Assembly: GCA_003219225.1 (NCBI GenBank)
Contig: QHPZ01000095.1
Coordinates: 1-7,670, forward strand
Reading direction: 5' to 3'
DNA from: Verrucomicrobiota bacterium
Lineage (GTDB): Bacteria; Verrucomicrobiota; Verrucomicrobiia; Chthoniobacterales; UBA10450
Length of the DNA: 7,670 bases
Numbering within the stretch: position 1 is the stretch's first letter; every line of letters starts with the position of its first letter. The position numbers and the translations under genes were made by a program. The notes under the pieces are model-generated. The model made no database searches and had not been told where the DNA came from. It saw nothing but the letters and a program-made list of their open reading frames with translations. This document shows, in pieces, positions 1-6,229 of this stretch.

Positions 1-635
1 CCGTCTTGATTCAGTCAGACGGAAAAATCGTCGCGGTGGGCTCAGCGAACAGCACCGCGAATTACTACGACTTTGCCGCGGCACGCTATCTGTCGAATGG
101 GACACTCGATACCAGCTTCGGCACGGCCGGCAAAGTCACGACGGATTTCGGAGCGCACGATTTGGACATTGCCTACAGCGCCGCGCTGCAAACCGACGGC
201 AAGATCGTCGCCGCCGGAACAACGATCTTCAATAACGGTGTGTCGGAGGATTTCGCGCTCGCCCGTTACAATTCAAACGGCACACTCGACACGACCTTTC
301 ACCGCACGGGACTGACGATGATTGATTTCGGCATCAACCTGCAAATCGCCTACCAAGTGCTCGTGCAGAGCGACGGCAAAATCATCACGATAGGTTACCC
401 GAACACCGAATCGTCCGATGCCGACTTCTTGCTCGCGCGCTGCACTGCCAACGGCCAGCTCGATCGCACGTTTGGCAGCGGCGGCAAAGTCCGCACCTCC
501 TTCGGTCCACTGAACGACGGAGCCAACGGCGGTATCCTCCAGCCCGATGGCAAGATCATCGCCGTCGGATTCACCCCACGGCCAAACAGTTTTCCTGACA
601 TCGCGGTCGCGCGTTACATCGGCACGAGTCCGTAA
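1..635 (+). CDS. Delta-60 repeat protein, C-terminal fragment (5' end outside window)
   Basis: The frame is open from the window edge and ends at TAA 633-635, so this is the 3' part of a larger gene. Counting the TTG at 6 as residue 1, four repeat units begin at Q3, Q62, Q121 and Q179, a period of 58-59 residues. Each starts Q-(S/T/P)-D-G-K-I-(V/I), followed by (D/E/A)-F-x-x-A-R-Y/C, then (N/A)-G-x-L-D-x-(S/T)-F and usually G-K-V-x-T-x-F-G. This is the signature of the 'delta-60 repeat' family (TIGR02608), found in large, usually exported bacterial proteins of unknown function and often compared to beta-propeller blades. The fourth unit stops after its A-R-Y strand, and the protein ends a few residues later with no sorting signal or anchor. 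The signal peptide and other domains would lie upstream. The family call is firm; the role is unknown. Confidence 0.85.
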   Translation, partial: VLIQSDGKIVAVGSANSTANYYDFAAARYLSNGTLDTSFGTAGKVTTDFGAHDLDIAYSAALQTDGKIVAAGTTIFNNGVSEDFALARYNSNGTLDTTFHRTGLTMIDFGINLQIAYQVLVQSDGKIITIGYPNTESSDADFLLARCTANGQLDRTFGSGGKVRTSFGPLNDGANGGILQPDGKIIAVGFTPRPNSFPDIAVARYIGTSP

Positions 636-846
636 CGCAGCCGGTTTGCGATAGTTTCTCCCACTGTCGACACTCAGCGCACGCTGTGCGGGCGTTGGCT
701 TCATCTGCGCAGGCATCGTCGCGCTGTATGACATGAAGCGACACCGTCAGTTCCGGCGCGGCTGCATTATTTGAATCTCAAGTTTGAATTGATCGTTTAT
801 CGGCCAGGGTTCAAGCTAACCTGTCCAACCAAACCAAGCGCAGCGT

Positions 847-1353
847 ATGAATAAATTCGTAATCGTATTCAGCACAGTCCTGACGTTGTCGATCTTTGCC
901 ATCACAGCGCAGGAGGAGGAAGCAAGCGAAAAAGCAGGCACCCCCGCCCCGAAGAGCGCCTCGTTTGTTACGCCAGATCAACTCCACTGGGGGCCAGCCC
1001 CGGCGGGTCTGCCAGCCGGCGCACAGATGGTGGTGCTCGATGGCAACCCGGAGCGAAAGGGCTCTTTCACGGTTCGGCTGAGAATGCCGGACGGCTACAA
1101 AATCCCACCACACACGCATCCCACAATCGAGCGGGTGACGGTGATTTCCGGCACCGCGCACCTCGGCATGGGGCCGAAGTTCGATCAAGCGGCCGGTCAG
1201 GTGTTGTCAGCGGGCGGTTTTGCAGTGCTACCCTCGGGGATGCAGCATTTCGCCTGGGCAACGGGTGAGACGATCGTGCAGATCCACAGCCACGGGCCGT
1301 TCAAGATCACCTACGTGAATCCGACCGACGACCCGCGCAACGCGAAGCAATAA
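847..1353 (+). CDS. Exported single-domain cupin protein
   Basis: 168 residues. Residues 1-21 form a signal peptide (K3, hydrophobic core VIVFSTVLTLSIFAI, then A-x-x-A before an acidic EEE run), so the mature protein is probably periplasmic or secreted. An Ala/Pro-rich linker runs to about residue 40. One cupin barrel follows. Motif 1 matches G-x5-H-x-H-x3-E-x6-G exactly (G83, H89, H91, E95, G102). Motif 2 matches G-x5-P-x-G-x2-H (G123, P129, G131, H134), but the usual final Asn is Ala. The 3-His/1-Glu metal site (H89, H91, E95, H134) is complete, so it should bind a divalent metal. Small cupins of this kind may be sugar-binding, isomerase or dioxygenase-like proteins, and nothing here selects among these. 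The ATG has no clear Shine-Dalgarno motif. It is preceded by a 211-bp gap in which I find no gene or strong signal. The downstream gene is 61 bp away on the same strand. Confidence 0.85.
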   Translation: MNKFVIVFSTVLTLSIFAITAQEEEASEKAGTPAPKSASFVTPDQLHWGPAPAGLPAGAQMVVLDGNPERKGSFTVRLRMPDGYKIPPHTHPTIERVTVISGTAHLGMGPKFDQAAGQVLSAGGFAVLPSGMQHFAWATGETIVQIHSHGPFKITYVNPTDDPRNAKQ

Positions 1354-1414
1354 AACCGCCGACGTCCGGTAACGAAATAGCTGTCGCGGCGCTGGGCGAT
1401 CGTCGCATTGCATC

Positions 1415-1627
1415 GTGAGCACGACCGATCTCGTCGTCTGGATCATCTCCGCTCTGATCGCGATCGGCATTGGCTGGAGCAAATACGCAAAGTACAAGAC
1501 GCGGGACAAACTCGTGCGCGACCTTGCCGCGATGGATCCCGACCGGCGCGAAAAGATTCTCAGCCGCCTCAACCCGGAAGAAGCGATGGAGCTTCGCCAG
1601 GACTTAATGCGCCGCTTTCGGCTCTGA
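1415..1627 (+). CDS. Small single-pass membrane protein, hypothetical
   Basis: 70 residues, not recognised as a named family. Residues 6-21 (LVVWIISALIAIGIGW) form one transmembrane segment near the N-terminus. The remaining ~48 residues are highly charged (K/R/D/E) and look like amphipathic helix, including R-R-E-K-I-L-S-R-L-N-P-E-E and L-R-Q-D-L-M-R-R-F near the end. This is the layout of a small membrane-anchored protein with a cytoplasmic helical tail, possibly a helical adaptor. The start is GTG with no Shine-Dalgarno motif, and I see no in-frame ATG nearby upstream. Coding is supported by the coherent membrane-plus-helix composition and the lack of a better gene in other frames. It ends 52 bp before the convergent end of rarA, and that gap holds a repeat element. 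It may be co-transcribed with the cupin gene. The start codon is the least certain point. Confidence 0.6.
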   Translation: MSTTDLVVWIISALIAIGIGWSKYAKYKTRDKLVRDLAAMDPDRREKILSRLNPEEAMELRQDLMRRFRL

Positions 1628-1636
1628 ACCTCTCGG

Positions 1637-1683
1637 CGGCGGGGCGAGACTCTGTCGAGCCGACGAATTTGCGGCGTCCCTAC
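1637..1683. repeat. Intergenic repeat copy A, ending in a GTAGGGACGCCGC half-palindrome
   Basis: Positions 1637-1669 match 2862-2894 at 27 of 33 bases in the same orientation (shared core GAGACTCYGTCGAG). Directly after it, 1671-1683 is the exact reverse complement of the 13-base motif GTAGGGACGCCGC found at 6243-6255. The element fills the gap between the small membrane protein gene and rarA, and its right edge supplies the rarA TAG stop (1680-1682). I infer a dispersed REP-like family; other copies in the genome cannot be seen here. Confidence 0.7.
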
Positions 1684-2849
1684 GTTTCCGGATTCACCGG
1701 AAAGTGTTTGTTCTTGAGGTGCTCGGGCACGCGCTGCGTTTGCTCCGATTCGATGTTTTCCGTCGCGGCGTTGAGTGCGTCGCAGGCTTCGCGGCTCTTT
1801 TTCGCGCGACACATGTAGGCCGTCGCGTGCGCCAGCGGGATGCGCGCCTCGGGCAGCCCGACAAATTCGACAGCCTGCTGGGTCGCAATCGCGAGTGGCA
1901 ACGCTTCGGGATCAGCGAGTCCGACATCTTCGCTCGCGAAGATCGTGATGCGCCGCGCAATAAAACGAAAATCTTCACCCGCGTGCAGCATTTTCGCGAG
2001 CCAGTAGATCGCGCCTTTCTCGTCGGAGGCGCGCATGCTTTTGATAAACGCGCTGATCGTGTCGTAGTGCGCGTCACCCGCGCGATCGTAAACGACGGCT
2101 TTTTGCTGGATGCTTTCCTCCGCCACCGGGAGCGTGAAGTGAATCACACCTTTTGCATCCGGCGGCGTTGTGAGCACGCCGATTTCGAGCGCGTTCAAAC
2201 ATTTGCGCGCATCGCCGTCGCTCAGTTCGGCGAGGTGCCGGCACGCGTCGTTGTCGATCTGAACGTTGTAATTGCCAAGGCCGCGCTCCTTGTCTGCAAG
2301 CGCGCGGTCGACCAGCAGCTCCAGTTGTTCGACCCGGAGCGGTTCGAGTTGGAATACCTGCGAGCGCGAAACCAGCGGGCTGTTGACATAAAAGAATGGA
2401 TTGTAAGCGGTCGCGCCGATCAGACGCAGGTTTCCGCTCTCAACATCGGGCAGCAAAATGTCCTGCTGCGCCTTATTGAAGTGGTGGATCTCGTCGACGA
2501 ACAAAATTGTCTTCGCGCCCGCGGTGCGGAGCCGGTTTGTCGCGGCGGCGAGGACGCGACGCATTTCGGCCACATTGCTCTCCACACCGCTCAGGCGCAC
2601 AAATTTGGCGTGCGTGATGTCGGCAATGATATGCGCGAGCGTGGTTTTACCGGTGCCCGGCGGCCCGGACAAAATCACCGAGGGCAAACGATCGGCTTCA
2701 ATCGCCCGGCGCAAAAGTTTTCCCGGCGCGAGAATGTGTTCCTGCCCGACAAATTCCTCAAGTGAGCGCGGTCGCATCCGCGTAGCCAAAGGCGCCGCGG
2801 CATCGACCTTCTTTAGATCGACATCCTCCCCGGTGAAGAGATCGTGCAC
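1680..2849 (-). CDS. rarA: Replication-associated recombination protein A (AAA+ ATPase), short C-terminus
   Basis: 389 residues. RarA/MgsA is a clamp-loader-like AAA+ ATPase that acts at stalled replication forks and single-stranded DNA ends in the cytoplasm. The N-terminus M-H-D-L-F then R-M-R-P-R-S-L-E-E-F-V-G-Q (24-36) is typical. Walker A is GPPGTGKT (62-69), Walker B is ILFVDEIHHF (115-124), sensor 1 is GATAYNP (145-151; usually GATTENP), and sensor 2 is GDAR (212-215). The tetramerisation region is present: Y-W-L-A-K-M-L (282-288), GEDFRFIARR (291-300) and SEDVGLADP (306-314). The start is GTG, fixed by an in-frame TAG three codons upstream (2856-2858) and by the MDLF-like N-terminus. 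The protein stops just after V-P-E-H-L-K-N-K-H-F, where E. coli RarA (447 aa) continues for roughly 55-65 residues, usually through a G-Y-x-Y-x-H-D segment. The stop lies inside a repeat motif. The core is complete, so it may still be active. uspA diverges 90 bp away. Confidence 0.93.
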   Translation of the reverse strand: MHDLFTGEDVDLKKVDAAAPLATRMRPRSLEEFVGQEHILAPGKLLRRAIEADRLPSVILSGPPGTGKTTLAHIIADITHAKFVRLSGVESNVAEMRRVLAAATNRLRTAGAKTILFVDEIHHFNKAQQDILLPDVESGNLRLIGATAYNPFFYVNSPLVSRSQVFQLEPLRVEQLELLVDRALADKERGLGNYNVQIDNDACRHLAELSDGDARKCLNALEIGVLTTPPDAKGVIHFTLPVAEESIQQKAVVYDRAGDAHYDTISAFIKSMRASDEKGAIYWLAKMLHAGEDFRFIARRITIFASEDVGLADPEALPLAIATQQAVEFVGLPEARIPLAHATAYMCRAKKSREACDALNAATENIESEQTQRVPEHLKNKHFPVNPET

Positions 2850-2861
2850 GAAATACTATGT

Positions 2862-2894
2862 CGGTGAGGTGAGACTCCGTCGAGGCGACAAATT
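2862..2894. repeat. Intergenic repeat copy B, between rarA and uspA
   Basis: 33 bases matching 1637-1669 at 27 positions, same orientation. Weaker similarity continues to about 2917 (CTCCCTGCG here against GTCCCTACG in copy A). It sits in the 90-bp divergent space between the rarA start (2849) and the uspA start (2940), so it must overlap or adjoin the promoters or leaders of both genes. Together with copy A it brackets rarA as direct repeats. Confidence 0.65.
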
Positions 2895-2939
2895 GACGGC
2901 TGGGCACGCTCCCTGCGCCGATGTTGAATTGAAGCAATT

Positions 2940-3434
2940 GTGAAGAACATCCTCGTGCCGATCGATTACTCGGATGCGACGCATCCGGTCATCGATTTCG
3001 TGCGCGACCTCGCCGGGGCGCTGAACGCCGAAGTTCATCTCGTGCATGTGAAAGAAATCACCGCGCCTGCGGCGGCCGGCGCGATGGGCTATGGAGTTTT
3101 CGGCCTGCCCGAGATGATGACCATGTCCAGCGGACCAGTGACTGGTGTGAAAACGATCCCGCCCGAAGCGCCGCCAGGTCAAACTCAGCGACGCAAACTC
3201 AAGGACTGGGAAAAAGAGTTCGCCGACGCCGGCCTGAAAGCGACGCTGCGCGAGCCAACCGGGCCAGTGGTCGAGGAGATCTTGCGCGAAGCAGACCGGC
3301 GCCCGGCCGATTTGATCATCATGGGGACGCACGGCCACGGCGCGATGTATAATTTACTCGTCGGCAGCGTCACTGAAGGCGTGCTTAAACATAGCACCCG
3401 CCCGGTGTTGCTCGTGCCGAGCGCGCGAGCATGA
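2940..3434 (+). CDS. Universal stress protein, UspA family
   Basis: 164 residues, one Usp domain, cytoplasmic. It begins K-N-I-L-V-P-I-D-Y-S-D, the first beta strand with the nucleotide-contacting acidic residue D9. Near the C-terminus is the ATP-binding motif G-x2-G-x9-G-S/T, here G129-TH-G132-x9-G142-S143, followed by the last strand R-P-V-L-L-V-P (154-160). This places it in the ATP-binding UspA subgroup. Residues 42-85 form a Gly/Ala/Met/Pro-rich insertion before helix 2, somewhat longer than in minimal Usps. These proteins bind ATP or other nucleotides and support survival under stress or growth arrest; the specific partner is unknown. The start is GTG, forced by an in-frame TGA at 2925-2927, with no good Shine-Dalgarno motif. 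It diverges from rarA and converges on the M23 gene across a repeat element. Confidence 0.9.
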   Translation: MKNILVPIDYSDATHPVIDFVRDLAGALNAEVHLVHVKEITAPAAAGAMGYGVFGLPEMMTMSSGPVTGVKTIPPEAPPGQTQRRKLKDWEKEFADAGLKATLREPTGPVVEEILREADRRPADLIIMGTHGHGAMYNLLVGSVTEGVLKHSTRPVLLVPSARA

Positions 3435-3439
3435 CCCCT

Positions 3440-3550
3440 TTGTCATTCCGAGCGGAATCGAGGAATCTCTTGCTGTTTCTTCATCGCTTCTCGCGTCGCT
3501 TGCGAATAATTAGAGATGTCTTCCCGCGGCCACGAGACTCGACATGACAA
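3440..3550. repeat. Short element with terminal inverted repeats (REP/MITE-like)
   Basis: The left end TTGTCATTCCGAG (3440-3452) and right end CTCGACATGACAA (3538-3550) are inverted copies matching at 11 of 13 positions. Inside, GAGGAATCTCT and AGAGATGTCTTCCCG give further imperfect pairing. The element is about 111 bp, encodes nothing, and fills the gap between the convergent uspA and M23 genes. From memory, TGTCATTCCGAGCGG-type elements are frequent in environmental bacterial genomes; I could not check this. It could serve as a bidirectional transcription barrier, but it has no T-tract. Confidence 0.65.
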
Positions 3551-3568
3551 TACGCGGTTTCGAACGAG

Positions 3569-4228
3569 TCACGGCAGCGGCTGCCGGCCAATGTCGTCTT
3601 CCGCGGCGCCGCCATGCATGTCAATGAACGCGGTCGGATCAAGCCAGCCGCGCGTGTCTTCGCGGTAGCCGGGACCGATTAACGGCGTCACAAACTCGCG
3701 CATCTCAAAATGGAGATGCGCAAAGTAGCGGCCGCCGCCGGTGCCGACGGTCGCGATTTGCTGACCGCGTCGCACATCTTCTCCGGCATGCACGAGGATT
3801 GTATCGACGTGGCCGTAATAGGACTGCACGTATTTGCGATCGCCGTTTTCGAGGTAGGCATGCAGCACGATAATCACATTGCCCCAGCCCGGGCCCCCAT
3901 TGCGCGCGAGCAACACTCGCCCGTCAGCGACCGCATAGACTGGATCACCAAGGTCACTGTTTTCTCCGCCGATCCCGTTTAGGTCGTCCCCCAGGTGGCG
4001 ATTTTCCGTGAACCGTTGCGCGTTGTAAGTCATCGCGCCGTGTTCGCTGCCGAGTGGACGATCAAAACGTGCCGCGCTCGGCAGCAAAGCGAGCTCCAGC
4101 GGAGAGGGCCGCCGAAACGCGAAATCGACATGTCTCGGCCGGCTCAGTTCGGGCCACAGCTGAAACAGAATCGTGGCCAGGGTCGAAACGATGAACGCGA
4201 GGACACTCAGCCAAACAGCCCGTTTCAT
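3569..4228 (-). CDS. Membrane-anchored M23 (LytM-type) metallopeptidase
   Basis: 219 residues. Residues 5-24 form an N-terminal membrane segment or uncleaved signal after M-K-R, placing the rest in the periplasm. The M23 zinc site is complete: H78-L-G-D-D82 (H-x3-D), H140 in Y-Y-G-H, and H171-L-H173 in H-L-H-F-E-M-R. The flanking fold is typical, with G-D-P-V-Y-A-V-A-D-G-R-V (94-105), W-G-N-V-I-I-V-L-H (115-123) and R-R-G-Q-Q-I-A-T-V-G (153-162). M23 enzymes cut peptidoglycan cross-links or cross-bridges. Because all ligands are present this should be an active enzyme, not a LytM regulator. There is no LysM or coiled-coil domain, and the linker between anchor and catalytic domain is short, so it likely works near the inner membrane face. 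The ATG lies only 2 bp from the divergent CACGAAG hairpin, and no Shine-Dalgarno motif is visible. The last ~17 residues are an acidic/Gly tail. Confidence 0.9.
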   Translation of the reverse strand: MKRAVWLSVLAFIVSTLATILFQLWPELSRPRHVDFAFRRPSPLELALLPSAARFDRPLGSEHGAMTYNAQRFTENRHLGDDLNGIGGENSDLGDPVYAVADGRVLLARNGGPGWGNVIIVLHAYLENGDRKYVQSYYGHVDTILVHAGEDVRRGQQIATVGTGGGRYFAHLHFEMREFVTPLIGPGYREDTRGWLDPTAFIDMHGGAAEDDIGRQPLP

Positions 4229-4230
4229 TT

Positions 4231-4301
4231 AACCACGAAGATCACGAAGGGACACGAACAGAAGAAGTAATTTCTTCGTGCACTTCGTGTCCTTCGTGGT
4301 T
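4231..4301. repeat. Long CACGAAG-based inverted repeat in a divergent promoter region
   Basis: The left arm 4231-4258 (AACCACGAAG, then two further CACGAA units) and the right arm 4275-4301 (its near reverse complement, ending CTTCGTGGTT) form a long imperfect hairpin. The centre tightens into GAAGAA (4261-4266), a GTAAT loop and TTCTTC (4272-4277). Each arm is itself a tandem array of about 9-10 bases built on CACGAAG. It fills almost the whole 87-bp space between the divergent M23 and epimerase starts. Confidence 0.75.
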
Positions 4302-4315
4302 GATCTTCTGGCACC

Positions 4316-5263
4316 ATGAGGATTCTCGTCACCGGCGGAGCGGGATTTATCGGCTCGCATCTGGTCGAGCGCCTGCTGGCCACGGGGCACGACGTGGCGG
4401 TGCTCGACGATTTCAACGATTTCTACGACCCGCAGATCAAGCAGGACAATATCGCTGCAGTGGCAAAAGACATTCGCCTTCATCATGTCGATCTTCGCGA
4501 CCGCACGGCGGTGCAAAAGATGTTTCAGCGCGAAAAATTCGACCTCATCGCGCACCTGGCGGCGCGCGCCGGAGTGCGGCCCTCGATTTTGCAGCCGCAG
4601 CTTTACTATGACACGAACGTAGCCGGCACACTGCATCTTCTCGAGGCCGCCCGCGCCGCCGGCACCGACCGATTTATTTTTGCGTCGAGTTCTTCGGTCT
4701 ACGGCGCGTGCAAGACCGTGCCTTTCTCCGAGCAGGAACCATTGCGGCAGACACTCAGCCCGTACGCCGCGACGAAAATCGCAGGCGAATTTCTTTGCTC
4801 CACATTTTCGCATCTTTATGGGATGCGTGTCATCGCGCTGCGCTACTTCACGGTCTACGGGCCGCGGCAACGACCCGACCTAGCGATTCATCAGTTCACT
4901 CGAAGGATTTACGCGGGCCTACCGATCGACCAGTTCGGCGATGGCACGACTCGCCGCGATTACACCTACATCGACGATATCATCCAGGGCACGATGGCCG
5001 CGCTCGAATACGATGGCGCGTTGTTCGACGTGTTTAATCTCGGCGAAAGCGACACCATCGAACTGCAGGACCTGATCAGCGCGATCGAAAAGGCACTCGG
5101 CAAGAAAGCCAAAATCAACCGGCTGCCGGAACAACCCGGCGACATGCCGCTGACCTGCGCGGACATTTCGAAAGCGAAAAAACTGCTCGGTTACAAGCCA
5201 ACCACGCCATTGCGGGACGGCTTGCCGCGTTTCATTGACTGGTTCCGGCCTCGAGCGAAATGA
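4316..5263 (+). CDS. UDP-glucuronate 4-epimerase-like extended SDR
   Basis: 315 residues, cytoplasmic NAD-dependent sugar-nucleotide epimerase. The Rossmann motif is GGAGFIGSH (7-15), with acidic D31/D32 after strand 2 favouring NAD. The catalytic Ser is in FASSSSVYG (122-130) and the Y-x3-K pair is Y150/K154. Subfamily signs are R-Y-F-T-V-Y-G-P-R-x-R-P-D (176-188), R-R-D-Y-T-Y-I-D-D-I (213-222), and a C-terminal P-E-Q-P-G-D-M-P-L-T-x-A-D-I block. These resemble UDP-GlcA 4-epimerases (GAE/CapI type), which convert UDP-glucuronate to UDP-galacturonate for capsule, LPS or exopolysaccharide. A related UDP-glucose or UDP-GlcNAc epimerase cannot be excluded. Length is normal. The ATG lies 14 bp after the CACGAAG hairpin, so the promoter or leader must involve that repeat. 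The stop overlaps the sulfotransferase start (ATGA, 5260-5263), implying translational coupling and a shared glycan pathway. Confidence 0.9.
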   Translation: MRILVTGGAGFIGSHLVERLLATGHDVAVLDDFNDFYDPQIKQDNIAAVAKDIRLHHVDLRDRTAVQKMFQREKFDLIAHLAARAGVRPSILQPQLYYDTNVAGTLHLLEAARAAGTDRFIFASSSSVYGACKTVPFSEQEPLRQTLSPYAATKIAGEFLCSTFSHLYGMRVIALRYFTVYGPRQRPDLAIHQFTRRIYAGLPIDQFGDGTTRRDYTYIDDIIQGTMAALEYDGALFDVFNLGESDTIELQDLISAIEKALGKKAKINRLPEQPGDMPLTCADISKAKKLLGYKPTTPLRDGLPRFIDWFRPRAK

Positions 5264-6229
5264 ACAAGCCCATCCAAAGTTTGCCGTTCGATCAGCGCGC
5301 CTGTTTCATTGCCGGTCAGGCGAAGTCGGGAACGACATTGCTCGTTGCGTTGCTCGACAGTCATCCCGAGCTGCTCGTCCTGCCCGAAGAGACGGCCTAT
5401 TTCCCAACCGTGTTGACGAAATACGCCGAGCCCGGCCGGCGCGCGCAGTTCGAGTACATCACCACGCAATCGCTCTCGAATGTTCTTTTCGGCGGCAAAT
5501 GCAAATGGGACAAGCGCGACTACTCGTATTTTCCGACCGCGCAGTTGCTCGAAAGTTTCAAGCGAATGGCGTTCGACCCGGCGAACGCGGAGAAAGATTT
5601 GCTCGTCATCATGTTCGAAGCGTACGCGGCCACGCTCGGCCTATCGCTTGATTCGATCACGCGTTGGGTGGAAAAGACGCCGGCCAACCGGCGATGCTTG
5701 CCCGCGATCCGCGCACGTTTCCCACACGCCAAAGTCCTGATCACCATCCGCGATCCGCGCGCAATTCTCCTACTACTGCATCAGCCACTGGCGCGAAGCG
5801 GCCCGCATCGCGCAGCGCGCTTTGCGCGGAGAAGACGCCAATTCGCTCGTTGTGCCGTACGAGAAGCTTGTGCTCCAGACCGGTGAGTGGATGAAGAAGG
5901 TCTGCGCATTTCTCGAGGTCGATTACGATCCGGCGATTGTCCTCACGCCGACGAAGGCCGGCAAATTTTGGACGGGCAATTCCGCCGTCGAGACTGCCTT
6001 CGAGCAGATCAGCTCGGAACCGCTGACCCGCTGGCAGAATGACCTTTCCGAGGACGAGATCGGCTGGGTGGAGTGGCATTGCCGCGATCTGATGCCCGAG
6101 TTCGGATATGAGCCGCTCCTAAGCGGGCGAGCCATGCGCCATTTCATCAAACCAGTGCGGCTCGAGCGGCCGCGCCAGTATTTGAAATCGCGACTCTACT
6201 CGCTGCGCGATGATTTGATTCGCCGCTAA
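5260..6229 (+). pseudogene. PAPS-dependent sulfotransferase family protein, frameshifted
   Basis: One sulfotransferase split between two frames. The 5' part (from ATG 5260) has the 5'-phosphosulfate loop A-K-S-G-T-T-L-L (21-28), the W-V-E-K-T-P block (136-141) and the 3'-phosphate motif I-R-D-P-R (163-167). It then turns into an Arg-rich out-of-frame tail ending at TGA 5884-5886. The proper continuation is in the next frame from about 5765 (F-S-Y-Y-C-I-S-H-W-R-E-A-A-R), through V-P-Y-E-K-L-V and F-L-E-V-D-Y-D-P, to TAA 6227-6229. Joined, this gives about 322-323 residues, a normal length. The break lies at or next to a CGCGCGC run (5756-5762). Loss of one GC pair there, or gain of one base just after it, would explain the shift. 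The intact enzyme would move sulfate from PAPS to a glycan or other acceptor. The upstream ATGA overlap ties it to the epimerase. A sequencing error is as likely as a real mutation. Confidence 0.85.

Noticed and set aside
189..560. DNA-level tandem repeat
   Set aside because: The ~59-residue periodicity is at protein level (delta-60 repeats); the bases have diverged too much to be a recent tandem duplication.
273..734. Minus-strand open frame over the end of the delta-60 protein
   Set aside because: The plus strand shows four phased protein repeats, which cannot be chance; the antisense frame shows none.
636..846. Promoter or small gene in the gap before the cupin
   Set aside because: TTGAAT/TTGATC-like boxes occur at 784-794 but no -10 box at proper spacing follows, and no plausible short coding frame is visible.
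1228..1812. Minus-strand open frame across the cupin end, small membrane protein and rarA end
   Set aside because: Arg/Ser-rich composition typical of out-of-frame translation; it overlaps three better supported genes.
1704..2765. Long plus-strand open frame (353 codons) opposite rarA
   Set aside because: It is antisense to a gene with clear AAA+ motifs, has no recognisable domain, and is the kind of shadow frame expected in GC-rich coding DNA.
4231..4301. CRISPR-like array
   Set aside because: The units are about 9-10 bases, contiguous without spacers, and arranged as an inverted repeat.
4229..4870. Minus-strand open frame opposite the epimerase
   Set aside because: Antisense to an epimerase with full catalytic motifs; Arg/His/Val-rich shadow with no domain.
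5756..5886. Programmed +1 ribosomal frameshift in the sulfotransferase
   Set aside because: There is no in-frame stop or rare codon at the shift point, no prfB-like CTT-TGA site and no clear stimulatory structure; an indel at the CG run is simpler.
5822..6229. Separate gene starting at ATG 5822
   Set aside because: Its sequence is the direct continuation of the sulfotransferase, and the same frame extends upstream with sulfotransferase-like sequence to about 5765, so it is the second half of a broken gene.
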